Source of the DNA: an uncultured Bacteroidia bacterium
GTDB lineage: Bacteria > Bacteroidota > Bacteroidia > Bacteroidales > Prolixibacteraceae
DNA length: 64,000 nt
NCBI GenBank assembly: GCA_903907075.1
Contig: CAIVMQ010000063.1
Coordinates: 35,491 to 99,490, forward strand
Reading direction: 5' to 3'
Below the pieces are notes generated by a model. The model saw nothing but the letters and a program-made list of their open reading frames with translations. It had not been told where the DNA came from and did no database searches. The position numbers and the translations under genes were made by a program. Positions 1 through 7,261 of the stretch are shown in pieces (positions within the stretch are counted from its first letter, which is position 1; every line of letters starts with the position of its first letter).

Positions 1-159
1 ATTGAAGCAATTGCGTTTAATGCAGAAGGATTATCAGAAAACGACGACTTTAAGCTTCAGGTACGTGAGATTGCAGCACGTGTATTGGTAATCTTTGATA
101 TGTTAACGGCTAAACAGCCCCATTTTTTAGGCGAGAAGATAGTTGTACCAGGGGAATAA
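1..159 (+). CDS. C-terminal fragment of an unidentified protein
   Basis: The window opens inside a reading frame that runs to a TAA stop at 157-159 and encodes the last 52 residues of a protein. The visible part is a soluble, probably helical tail ending in HFLGEKIVVPGE. I do not recognise the family securely; such a tail would suit a flavodoxin-like or other small alpha/beta protein, but that is only an impression. The start lies outside the window. Confidence 0.6.
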   Translation: MEAIAFNAEGLSENDDFKLQVREIAARVLVIFDMLTAKQPHFLGEKIVVPGE

Positions 160-262
160 ATATAAGCTAAACATCTAACTAAGTGGGCACAAATAGTTCG
201 TGCCGAATTCGGTAAATCTTCAACCGATTGTCCTGAACCGATTTTTCTGTTAAAATAATATC

Positions 263-293
263 CTGACTCAAGTTTGTCAATATTTTGAGTCAG
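263..293. terminator. 9-bp inverted repeat between convergent genes
   Basis: CTGACTCAA (263-271) and TTGAGTCAG (285-293) form a perfect 9-bp stem with a 13-nt loop. It lies between the stop of the left-edge gene and the 3' end of arfB, which converge. There is no good U-tract on either strand, so the terminator reading is tentative. A weaker stem GGCAC/GTGCC (186-190 / 200-204) precedes it. Confidence 0.35.
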
Positions 294-355
294 AAATTAT
301 GCTCACTAAAAATCAGTTTGCGCTCACCGATGTTAGACATTATAAAATTAAAAAT

Positions 356-763
356 TTACATGCTTAAATTTTTTCTGTTTGCTTTACGTTGTGACTGAAC
401 ACGCTTAGATTCAAGCCGTTTTTCGACAGAAGCCTTTGTTGGGCGAGTATTTATGCGCTTTTTACGCGGGGTAAGTGCCATTTCAATCAGCATATAAAAC
501 TTGGCGATCACCTTCTCCTTATTCTTAAATTGTGAACGGGCAGTTTGAGCAATTAAAATTAGTTCACCCTCCTTATTTATTTTCGTACAAAGCTTTGTTA
601 TAATAAGTGACTTTTCATCTTCAGTTAAAAGACTTGTATTTGCAATATTAAAACGTAACTCGACCTTTGAACTTACTTTATTTACATTTTGTCCTCCCGG
701 CCCACTACTCCGCGATGCCTGAAAGACAAACTCATCTCCAAAATCCCTCTCTTTAATATCCAT
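356..763 (-). CDS. arfB: Alternative ribosome-rescue peptidyl-tRNA hydrolase ArfB
   Basis: The 135-residue protein is a stand-alone release-factor catalytic domain of the ArfB/YaeJ family. It hydrolyses peptidyl-tRNA on ribosomes stalled without a stop codon. The catalytic GGQ motif is at residues 23-25 in the context SSGPGGQNVNK, and the C-terminal tail (about 100-135) is strongly basic and rich in Lys/Arg, as needed to occupy the empty mRNA channel. The length matches the family (about 140 residues) and it lacks the codon-recognition domains of RF1/RF2. It is transcribed alone; a TATATTTG element sits at 779-786 just upstream. The full-length RF1 (prfA) elsewhere in the window is a separate gene. 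Confidence 0.93.
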   Translation of the reverse strand: MDIKERDFGDEFVFQASRSSGPGGQNVNKVSSKVELRFNIANTSLLTEDEKSLIITKLCTKINKEGELILIAQTARSQFKNKEKVIAKFYMLIEMALTPRKKRINTRPTKASVEKRLESKRVQSQRKANRKNLSM

Positions 764-778
764 AGCTCAAAATTCACT

Positions 779-786
779 CAAATATA
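779..786 (-). promoter_or_regulatory. Bacteroidota -7 element upstream of arfB
   Basis: The minus strand reads TATATTTG, an exact match to TAnnTTTG, 16 bp before the arfB start codon. I found no TTG at the usual -33 spacing. Confidence 0.4.
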
Positions 787-829
787 GTGCATTTGGTGAT
801 GCGTAATTTTAAAGTTCAAAAAAGAGATG

Positions 830-837
830 TAGCTTTG
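830..837 (+). promoter_or_regulatory. Bacteroidota -7 element upstream of ung
   Basis: TAGCTTTG matches TAnnTTTG and lies 66 bp upstream of the ung start codon. The -33 position is T-rich but is not an exact TTG. Confidence 0.4.
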
Positions 838-903
838 AACACCTTAAAAAGAGATTACAATCGCTGGCTTATTAGATCTAATGACAAATAAAATTATACC
901 AAA

Positions 904-1566
904 ATGGCTATTAACATGGAATCAAGTTGGGCAGATCAATTAGCCGAAGAGATGAGCAAGCCCTATTTTAAAGACCTACAAAGTTTCATAAATACGGAAT
1001 ATAATAGTAATCAAATTTTCCCTCCCAAAGAATATCTTTTTAATGCCTTCGAAAAATGCCCGTTTAACAGGGTGAAGGTGGTAATCCTTGGTCAGGATCC
1101 TTATCATGAACCGGGCCAGGCGCATGGACTTTGTTTTTCTGTTCCGGATGGAATTCCGTTTCCCCCTTCCCTGCGAAATATTTTCAAAGAGCTCAACAAC
1201 GATCTTAATATTGTAATACCGCAATCAGGAAATCTTGAGCGTTGGGCTCTACAAGGGGTATTTCTCCTGAATGCAACCTTAACGGTAAGGGCACATCAGG
1301 CTGGTTCGCATCAGAAAAAGGGGTGGGAGCAATTCACCGATCAGGTGATACGCAAACTAAGTGAATCGAGCACTAATTTGGTATTTATACTCTGGGGAGC
1401 ATATGCACAACGCAAGGAGGTACTCATCGACAACGCTAAACATCTGATAATAAAATCAGTCCATCCCTCTCCTCTCTCTGCACACCGTGGATTTTTCAAT
1501 AATCATCAATTTAGTATGGCAAATCACTATCTAATAGCCCACAATAACGAAGCCATTAAGTGGTAA
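904..1566 (+). CDS. ung: Uracil-DNA glycosylase (family 1)
   Basis: This cytosolic base-excision repair enzyme removes uracil from DNA. The 220-residue length is typical. The water-activating motif GQDPYHE is at residues 63-69 (catalytic Asp65), a uracil-pocket segment GLCFSVP follows at about 75-81, and the DNA-intercalation/catalytic His motif HPSPLS is at 187-192, so every active-site element is present. The start used is the first ATG; the ATG at residue 5 (MESSW) is equally possible because neither has a clear ribosome-binding site. The gene stands alone between two minus-strand units. Confidence 0.97.
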   Translation: MAINMESSWADQLAEEMSKPYFKDLQSFINTEYNSNQIFPPKEYLFNAFEKCPFNRVKVVILGQDPYHEPGQAHGLCFSVPDGIPFPPSLRNIFKELNNDLNIVIPQSGNLERWALQGVFLLNATLTVRAHQAGSHQKKGWEQFTDQVIRKLSESSTNLVFILWGAYAQRKEVLIDNAKHLIIKSVHPSPLSAHRGFFNNHQFSMANHYLIAHNNEAIKW

Positions 1567-1659
1567 TTTACGTTAACAAGCTATTTCTATTTAATTAAGG
1601 TTTAAATTCATAGCTTAATGCGAATATAATCAGCATTTTGGTGAATCAAGGATAGAAAT

Positions 1660-2382
1660 TTAGATCGTACTAAAATACTTCTCAGCCTCAAGAAGTTGAT
1701 CGGGCTTTCCAAGATCCATCCATAAGCTAGAGTGATCGTGGTAACCGATAATTGGAGTATTCTTGGCAAGACGCAGGTAAAGTGGGATAAGAGGAAAGCT
1801 TCCAGATTCTGATATTAGTTCAAAAATCGCAGGCTCTATAAGCTGAATCCCACTAAATGCGTAAAGCGCAGATTCTTCGTAAGATCTGGAAATAATCTCT
1901 TCGCCTGTATTACTATTTTTCCATCCAGAGAGTAATAATGCATCGTCGAAGATCAGATATCTGGATGTTTGCCGTGTACGAACAGCGAGCGTTGCCATTC
2001 CCCCCATTTGCAAGTGATATTTTCGAAAACGTTCCAAATCGATATTACTTAATACATCAACATTATAGACCAAAAAAGGTTCGTCACCTTTAAGCCATTG
2101 CGCTGCTTTTAAGATGCCTCCTCCGGTATCAAGTAATTGATCCCGTTCATCGGATATCGAAATAGAGATTCCAAAATTATGATTAGCCTCCAAAAATTGA
2201 ATAATCTGTTCCCCGAAATGGTGAATATTAATTACCAATTCAGTATAACCGGCGGCACATAATTTCTCAATTGCGCGCTGCAACAAGCTCTTTCCGGCAA
2301 CATCAATAAGAGCCTTAGGACATTGAGCGGTATATGGATAAAGCCTGGTACCCAAACCTGCAGCAAAAATCATAGCTTTCAT
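1660..2382 (-). CDS. Sugar-1-phosphate nucleotidyltransferase, MurU-like
   Basis: This is a 240-residue GT-A fold nucleotidyltransferase. The nucleotide-binding signature GLGTRLYP is at residues 9-16, followed by PKAL (22-25), the base-contact segment DTGGGI (85-90) and the metal-binding NVDV (Asp109). The size and motif spacing resemble MurU/HddC-type enzymes rather than the larger glucose-1-phosphate thymidylyltransferases. It is the last gene of a minus-strand operon whose first gene is an AmgK-like sugar kinase. In the known AmgK-MurU pathway the kinase makes MurNAc-1-phosphate and MurU makes UDP-MurNAc, so cell-wall sugar salvage is the best inference. A heptose or other hexose-1-phosphate substrate cannot be excluded from sequence. 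Confidence 0.8.
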   Translation of the reverse strand: MKAMIFAAGLGTRLYPYTAQCPKALIDVAGKSLLQRAIEKLCAAGYTELVINIHHFGEQIIQFLEANHNFGISISISDERDQLLDTGGGILKAAQWLKGDEPFLVYNVDVLSNIDLERFRKYHLQMGGMATLAVRTRQTSRYLIFDDALLLSGWKNSNTGEEIISRSYEESALYAFSGIQLIEPAIFELISESGSFPLIPLYLRLAKNTPIIGYHDHSSLWMDLGKPDQLLEAEKYFSTI

Positions 2383-2432
2383 CTTTCAGATTATATCAGA
2401 TTAATTTCAAATAGTCGAAACCAAAAACAGAT

Positions 2433-2555
2433 TTAGATCTCTTTGGGTTTACAGACCTGCTTCTCCTTCATTCCTCTACGGCCACATTTCCTACATTCAA
2501 ATTTGGCTTCATGAGGTTTTTCGTAATCCTCTTTCTTACATCTTTTCTTTGTCAT
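2433..2555 (-). CDS. 40-residue four-cysteine (zinc-ribbon-like) microprotein
   Basis: A short frame encodes 40 residues from an ATG only 6 bp after the stop of the upstream kinase-RapZ gene to a TAA 50 bp before the MurU-like gene. Four cysteines occur at positions 6, 21, 24 and 35, with the core CRKCG at 21-25, which suggests a single metal-binding knuckle. Eleven of the 40 residues are Lys and four are Arg, so the peptide is strongly basic. The position inside the operon and the tight spacing argue that it is translated. No function can be named; a small RNA- or protein-binding partner of the operon is possible. Confidence 0.65.
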   Translation of the reverse strand: MTKKRCKKEDYEKPHEAKFECRKCGRRGMKEKQVCKPKEI

Positions 2556-2561
2556 CAGAGC

Positions 2562-3989
2562 TTAAGTATCCTGTTCCCGATGGTGAATAATTGTACGTAC
2601 GGGAAATTTGTCAGTTAGAAATTTTTTCATCCGTTCAGCAGCATACACCGATCTATGCTGACCTCCAGTACATCCAAAGCTAACTGCAAGGTGGGTGAAT
2701 CCACGTTCATAATATTTGTTTACACTTCGTTCAACCACTTCAAAGATGGGTTTAAGAAAATCTTCCATATCTGATTCCAGCTCGAAAAACCGAATCACCT
2801 CTTGATCTTTACCATTGAGAGCCTTATATTCATCATACCTTCCGGGATTATTCACAGAACGACAATCAAAAACAAAGCCTCCCCCATTACCTGACTGATC
2901 TGATGGATATCCCTTCTTATAAGAAAAACTAGTGATATCGATGGTAAAATCGGTCGATTCTGGAACCCTATAATTAAGAGATGGAGCCTCAGGCAAAGAT
3001 GATAAAACACGCATCAATTCTGGTAAATCAATTGGAATATCTACTTTTTGCAAGACCACTCTTAAATTTTTGAGAGCAAATGGGATACTTTTTAAAAAAT
3101 GCTCTTTCTTCTCATAGAAACCTCTAAATCCGTAAGCTCCCATAGCCTGCATCATCCGAATAAGGACGTAGCCAAAGAAATACTCTTTGAAGATTTTTCT
3201 ATCTACCGGATGTAACGTTTCCAATGCATCGAGATAATGATCAATAAGTTCATCACGCACGTGATCCGGTATATCAGCCTTAGAATCGTACAAAAGTGAA
3301 GCCAGATCATACTGTAAAGCTCCGCGCCTTCCTCCTTGATAATCGATAAACCACGGTTCATTATCACGAAGCATAATGTTACGACTCTGAAAATCACGAA
3401 ACATAAAGAAGTTACTTTCGGCCTGAAGCAGATAGTCGGCAAAAGCGGTAAAATCGTCCTCGAGGAGCTGTTCATTAAACGATATTTTAGCCAGCTTTAG
3501 AAAGTAATATTTAAAATAATTCAGGTCCCACATCATCGATTGCCGATCGAAAGCGTTTCGGGGATAGCAGAAATTATAATTCAAATCCTTTCCTGCAAGG
3601 ATCTGAATTTTAGGTAATTCAAGTACTACCTTGCGGTATATATCTATAATACTCGCTGAAAAACCCTCCTTTTCACGTACTGATGTCAGGAAACTAAAGA
3701 GCGTCTCATTACCCAAATCTTCCTGGAGGTATACGCAAAGGGATGGATTATAGTCATAAATCTGCGGTACATTAATCCCATTTAAACGGAAATGTTTTGA
3801 GAACTCCACGAAAGCATCGTTCTCTTTAACGTCCTCATTCCAGGTACCAATAGCCATATTATTGGGGCTCGTAAGGCGCAGGTATTCGCGATACGATCCC
3901 GATGGAGCTAAGTTCTCCAGGGTAATATGGTCCTCTTTAAATCTGTTTTTATAAAGTTCGATAATTGCTTGCTGAATTTTCTTTTTCAA
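2562..3989 (-). CDS. AmgK-like sugar kinase fused to a RapZ C-terminal domain
   Basis: The 475-residue protein has two parts. Residues about 1-320 are an aminoglycoside-phosphotransferase-fold kinase of the AmgK type: the catalytic loop RDFQSRN is at 198-204 (Asp199) and the metal-binding IDYQGG at 215-220 (Asp216). Residues about 349-471 match the C-terminal domain of RapZ, including SFSYKKGYP (354-362), VFDCR (373-377) and the signature GCTGGQHRSV (439-448). The RapZ N-terminal P-loop ATPase is absent. In enterobacteria the RapZ C-terminal domain binds glucosamine-6-phosphate, so this kinase may be controlled by, or may act on, amino-sugar phosphates. It is first in an operon with a microprotein and a MurU-like transferase. 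The kinase substrate (MurNAc/GlcNAc) is inferred. Confidence 0.85.
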   Translation of the reverse strand: MKKKIQQAIIELYKNRFKEDHITLENLAPSGSYREYLRLTSPNNMAIGTWNEDVKENDAFVEFSKHFRLNGINVPQIYDYNPSLCVYLQEDLGNETLFSFLTSVREKEGFSASIIDIYRKVVLELPKIQILAGKDLNYNFCYPRNAFDRQSMMWDLNYFKYYFLKLAKISFNEQLLEDDFTAFADYLLQAESNFFMFRDFQSRNIMLRDNEPWFIDYQGGRRGALQYDLASLLYDSKADIPDHVRDELIDHYLDALETLHPVDRKIFKEYFFGYVLIRMMQAMGAYGFRGFYEKKEHFLKSIPFALKNLRVVLQKVDIPIDLPELMRVLSSLPEAPSLNYRVPESTDFTIDITSFSYKKGYPSDQSGNGGGFVFDCRSVNNPGRYDEYKALNGKDQEVIRFFELESDMEDFLKPIFEVVERSVNKYYERGFTHLAVSFGCTGGQHRSVYAAERMKKFLTDKFPVRTIIHHREQDT

Positions 3990-4087
3990 TAGGATTTTTT
4001 AATTTATTGATGTACAAATATAAACCAGCTGCTCCGAATAATAAAATACCAATTACTGAAAAATCAATTAAATAAATAGATCAATAC

Positions 4088-4119
4088 AAAAAAAGCTGTT
4101 CCTGGTGAGGAACAGCTTT
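4088..4119 (-). terminator. Rho-independent terminator of the rpsF-rpsR-rplI operon
   Basis: AAAGCTGTTCCT (4092-4103) pairs perfectly with AGGAACAGCTTT (4108-4119) around a 4-nt loop. On the minus strand the stem is followed by a run of T residues, 48 bp after the rplI stop. Confidence 0.9.
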
Positions 4120-4166
4120 AAATCTATTTTAAAATGCAGAAAAGTTAAATCTAACTTATCAACTGA

Positions 4167-4613
4167 TTATTCGGCGATGACTTCGAACTCGAAATCGACA
4201 ACCACTTCGCGGTGAAATTTCACTTTTGCTGAGTGTGTACCAATCTCTTTAATCGCATCTTCCTTAATAATAATTTGTTTGCGATCAACATCGAAGCCTT
4301 TCTCTTTTAGTGCTTCAGCGACCTGAATGTTATTAACCGAACCAAAGATCTTACCGGTAGTGCTGGTTTTAGCACCGATAGTAATGGTAATTGTCTTAAG
4401 CTTTTCAGCCAGGATCAATGCCTCATCTTTTAGTTTGGCCTCTTTATGGGCGCGTTGTTTTTGATTTTCGGCAAGCACTTTCTTTGCAGAAGAGGTGGCT
4501 AAAACCGCTAATCGCTGGGGGATCAAGTAATTACGTGCGTAACCGTCTTTAACAATAACACTATCGTCTTTGCTACCCAGATTTGTTACGTCTTGAAGAA
4601 GAATGATATTCAT
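4167..4613 (-). CDS. rplI: Large-subunit ribosomal protein bL9
   Basis: The 148-residue protein has the standard bL9 layout. The N-terminal rRNA-binding domain begins MNIILLQDVTNLGSKDD and contains the conserved VKDGYARNYLIP segment at about 21-32. A long connecting helix (about 40-75) then joins the C-terminal domain. It binds 23S rRNA at the L1-stalk side and helps frame maintenance. It is the last gene of the rpsF-rpsR-rplI operon, 18 bp after rpsR, and is followed by a strong terminator. Confidence 0.97.
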   Translation of the reverse strand: MNIILLQDVTNLGSKDDSVIVKDGYARNYLIPQRLAVLATSSAKKVLAENQKQRAHKEAKLKDEALILAEKLKTITITIGAKTSTTGKIFGSVNNIQVAEALKEKGFDVDRKQIIIKEDAIKEIGTHSAKVKFHREVVVDFEFEVIAE

Positions 4614-4631
4614 TTTTGTATCTCCTAATTA

Positions 4632-4901
4632 TTATTTCATCAAATCTGTTACATAAGGCAGCAACGCAATCATTCTGGAGCGTTTAACAGCCTGCGATAC
4701 TTTACGCTGATACTTCAAAGAAGTACCGGTAAGACGGCGTGGCAAGATTTTACCCTGCTCGTTCAAAAATTTCTTAAGAAATTCAGGATCCTTATAATCG
4801 ATATAACGGATTCCTGATTTCTTGAAACGGCAATACTTTTTCTTCTTTACCTCTACCGATGGCGGTGTAAGGTATCTGATTTCGCTTGAATTGGTGGTCA
4901 T
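4632..4901 (-). CDS. rpsR: Small-subunit ribosomal protein bS18
   Basis: The 89-residue protein carries the bS18 core, including [16 protein letters not shown] (about 23-38), the conserved [18 protein letters not shown] stretch (about 51-68) and the terminal [10 protein letters not shown]. It binds next to bS6 on the 30S platform. Only 2 bp separate it from rpsF upstream, so translation is probably coupled. The N-terminal extension of about 20 residues before the core is common in this phylum. Confidence 0.97.
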   Translation of the reverse strand: MTTNSSEIRYLTPPSVEVKKKKYCRFKKSGIRYIDYKDPEFLKKFLNEQGKILPRRLTGTSLKYQRKVSQAVKRSRMIALLPYVTDLMK

Positions 4902-4903
4902 GA

Positions 4904-5257
4904 CTAGTTCTCCTTTTGAGTTTTTGCACTTACCTTCTTTTGTCTCTTCGCACTGTACTCAGCGGCATATTTATCCAATTTCAATGTAATGAAACGGATG
5001 ATACGTTCGTCACGACGGTACTCGGTTTCAAGTTTACCTATGAAAGCCGGATCAGCCTTAAATTCGAGAAGATGATAAAATCCTGTCGATTTTTTTTGAA
5101 TGGGGTAGGCTAATTTCTTTAGACCCCAATGTTCTTCATGGATAAGTTCGCTGCCACTGGCTACAATCAAATCCTTGAACTTTCCTACCGCTTCCTTTAT
5201 CTGAGCTTCAGATAAAACGGGAGTAGCAATGAAAACGGTTTCGTACTGGTTCAACAT
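4904..5257 (-). CDS. rpsF: Small-subunit ribosomal protein bS6
   Basis: The 117-residue protein begins [17 protein letters not shown] and contains the bS6 signature around [30 protein letters not shown], with a basic tail after residue 95. It forms a heterodimer with bS18 on the 30S platform. It is the first gene of the operon; a complete Bacteroidota promoter lies 49-78 bp upstream. There is no ssb gene in the operon, unlike in many Firmicutes and Proteobacteria. Confidence 0.97.
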   Translation of the reverse strand: MLNQYETVFIATPVLSEAQIKEAVGKFKDLIVASGSELIHEEHWGLKKLAYPIQKKSTGFYHLLEFKADPAFIGKLETEYRRDERIIRFITLKLDKYAAEYSAKRQKKVSAKTQKEN

Positions 5258-5305
5258 ACGTTATAGATTTTACATTAAACAATGCTCATTTATTAATGAG
5301 TGGCG

Positions 5306-5335
5306 CAAAAGTAGTAAGATTTTAGTTCATTACAA
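5306..5335 (-). promoter_or_regulatory. Complete Bacteroidota sigma promoter for rpsF-rpsR-rplI
   Basis: On the minus strand a TTG (5333-5335) is followed after exactly 19 bp by TACTTTTG (5306-5313). This matches the TTG-N19-TAnnTTTG consensus of the Bacteroidota primary sigma factor. The start site should fall near 5300, giving a leader of about 40 nt before the rpsF ATG. Confidence 0.8.
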
Positions 5336-5536
5336 ACTCCTGACGATGAAATATCAGATTATTTTACCCCCCCTAATTGCCTCATGGAGAATGATTAATA
5401 TGATTTTACTACCAAGATAAGACTTTTTATTCCAATTTGAACCTTTGTTTTATCCATATTCAGCTCTTGCAAATAGGCATATTAAACCCAGCAAAACCTT
5501 ATCTTTAAACCCAATAACAATCAATTAGTAAAATGC

Positions 5537-5568
5537 AAAAAGAGCCAACCTTTAAGTTGACTCTTTTT
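5537..5568. terminator. Orphan bidirectional terminator-like hairpin
   Basis: AAAAAGAG (5537-5544) pairs with CTCTTTTT (5561-5568), and CAAC (5546-5549) with GTTG (5556-5559), around one C-A mismatch and a 6-nt loop. Both strands end in a run of five T. There is no gene close enough on either side to own it: rpsF points away and tdh starts 440 bp to the right. Confidence 0.6.
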
Positions 5569-6010
5569 ATTGTTTAGAAGTAGTTTAGTTTAGAAAATTA
5601 TAGTCTTAGTAAAAGAACAATAAATCTTCATTTTTTCATATAAGCGATCGCTAAAGTACACGTTTAAATGAGAAATTGTTAATTTTTGTAACGCTAACCA
5701 AAAAAAATGTTAATAAAGTTGCCACTAACAATTTTTTATTGTTTTGAAATCCAATTAATTAAACTGCAAAAGATAAAAAAATGTTTTACAACATGTTCTT
5801 AATCTTCCAAATATTAAAATCAAAAATTACGATTTAATTCTTTACCATGTAAATTTAAATGTCATAAAATCAAATACTTAAACAGGTCATTAAAATAGCC
5901 CAATCTTAATTAAGACTTTATAGCCCAAAACTACACTGATAATGACTTTCGTTAGGATTGTTTACTAAAAAATATGGTTACTTTACTTTGTATCTACTAA
6001 TACTTTGAAT

Positions 6011-7042
6011 ATGAAGGCAATCAGAAAGTCAATACCCACAAAAGGGCTCTGGCTAGAAGAGATCCCGATCCCTGTTCCGGGTGCCAACGAGGTTCTTATA
6101 AAAATTTCTAAATCAGCCATCTGCGGTACAGATCTCCATATCTATAAATGGGATGCTTGGGCCCAAAAGACAATACAGACCCCCATGACTATCGGACACG
6201 AATATGTGGGAGTTGTTGTCGGCCTAGGAAATGAAGTGACCAAGATAACTCTTGGTGAGCGGGTAACTGTTGAAGGGCATATTGCATGTGGATTTTGCCG
6301 GAATTGCCGCAGAGGCAGGAGACATATTTGTGATCATACAATAGGGATAGGTGTCAATCGTGACGGCGGTTTTGCACAATACATATCAGTTCCTGCAGAA
6401 AATGTACTCTATATCGATGAGCGGATTCCTGACGATATCGTATCCATTATGGATCCATTGGGAAATGCAACCCATACAGCCCTCTCATTTCCGTTAATCG
6501 GAGAGGATGTATTAATTACTGGGGCAGGCGGACCAATAGGGTGTATGGCAATCGCAATTTGTAAATTTGTTGGAGCTCGCAATGTCATTGGCTCTGAGAT
6601 GGTTCCCTATCGCAGAGAACTTGCCCGCAAAATGGGGGCTACCTTCGTGATTGATCCAGCCACCGAAAGTCTTTCGGAGGCAATTAAAAAGGTGGGAATG
6701 GTGGCAGGTTTTGATATTGGGCTGGAGGTTTCTGGATCCCCCGTGGCCTTCGCTTCAATGATCAAGCACATGTACAACGGAGGGAAAATATCGTTATTAG
6801 GAATACTCCCCGATTCGACTCAGATCGAGTGGGATAAGGTTATTTTTAAAGGATTAACCTTAAAGGGGATCTATGGACGCGAAATGTACGAAACGTGGTA
6901 TAAAATGGAAAAAATGCTCCTGTCAGGACTCGATATCTCTCGGGTGATCACACACCGTTTTCACTATTCTCAATTCCAGGAAGCCTTTGATATAATGGAA
7001 TCCGGAGATTGTGGAAAAATAATACTAGAGTGGGAAGATTAA
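6011..7042 (+). CDS. tdh: L-threonine 3-dehydrogenase (zinc-dependent)
   Basis: The enzyme oxidises L-threonine to 2-amino-3-ketobutyrate with NAD+ in the cytosol. The 343-residue length fits the family. The catalytic zinc ligands Cys38 (CGTDLH), His63 and Glu64 (GHE) fall at the same positions as in E. coli Tdh. A structural zinc Cys cluster (CGFCRNC onward) begins near residue 97, and the NAD-binding GAGGPIG loop is near 172. I chose the ATG at 6011; an in-frame TTG lies two codons upstream but has no advantage. The usual partner kbl is not adjacent. A tRNA-Thr gene follows 61 bp downstream. Confidence 0.93.
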   Translation: MKAIRKSIPTKGLWLEEIPIPVPGANEVLIKISKSAICGTDLHIYKWDAWAQKTIQTPMTIGHEYVGVVVGLGNEVTKITLGERVTVEGHIACGFCRNCRRGRRHICDHTIGIGVNRDGGFAQYISVPAENVLYIDERIPDDIVSIMDPLGNATHTALSFPLIGEDVLITGAGGPIGCMAIAICKFVGARNVIGSEMVPYRRELARKMGATFVIDPATESLSEAIKKVGMVAGFDIGLEVSGSPVAFASMIKHMYNGGKISLLGILPDSTQIEWDKVIFKGLTLKGIYGREMYETWYKMEKMLLSGLDISRVITHRFHYSQFQEAFDIMESGDCGKIILEWED

Positions 7043-7103
7043 CAATAATGATCCACGATGTTCAATCGGCGCTCCATTTTAATTACATTTGCAGAAGCTA
7101 ATT

Positions 7104-7176
7104 GCCACTTTAGCTCAGTTGGTAGAGCAGCTCATTCGTAATGAGCAGGTCGTGGGTTCGAGTCCCATTAGTGGCT
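7104..7176 (+). tRNA. tRNA-Thr (anticodon CGT)
   Basis: A 73-nt cloverleaf folds with a D stem GCTC/GAGC, an anticodon stem GCTCA/TGAGC (7130-7134 / 7142-7146), loop TTCGTAA with anticodon CGT at 7137-7139, and T arm GTGGG-TTCGAGT-CCCAT. The acceptor stem GCCACTT/TAGTGGC pairs at six positions, with a T-T mismatch at pair 7:66. The 3' CCA is not encoded. CGT reads ACG threonine codons. Confidence 0.95.
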
Positions 7177-7261
7177 CATATTAAAAAGTCCGTTGTTAGT
7201 CGTTTGCAATAATTTGATCTGGTTAATTCGTTGTACAGTTTAAACCCTAAAATTAAATTAG

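Larger units (their letters stand above)
5258..6010. other. 753-bp AT-rich intergenic region without a recognised gene
   Basis: This gap between the divergent rpsF operon and tdh holds the rpsF promoter, the orphan hairpin at 5537-5568 and an inverted repeat AAATTGTTA / TAACAATTT (5673-5681 / 5726-5734). I see no convincing protein frame. A short frame across the rpsF promoter has no family features and I do not accept it. An untranslated RNA ending at the hairpin is possible on either strand. Confidence 0.5.

Noticed and set aside
5229..5420. A 63-codon plus-strand open frame across the rpsF start and promoter
   Set aside because: It overlaps the rpsF N-terminus and its consensus promoter on the other strand, has no recognisable domain and an implausible composition.
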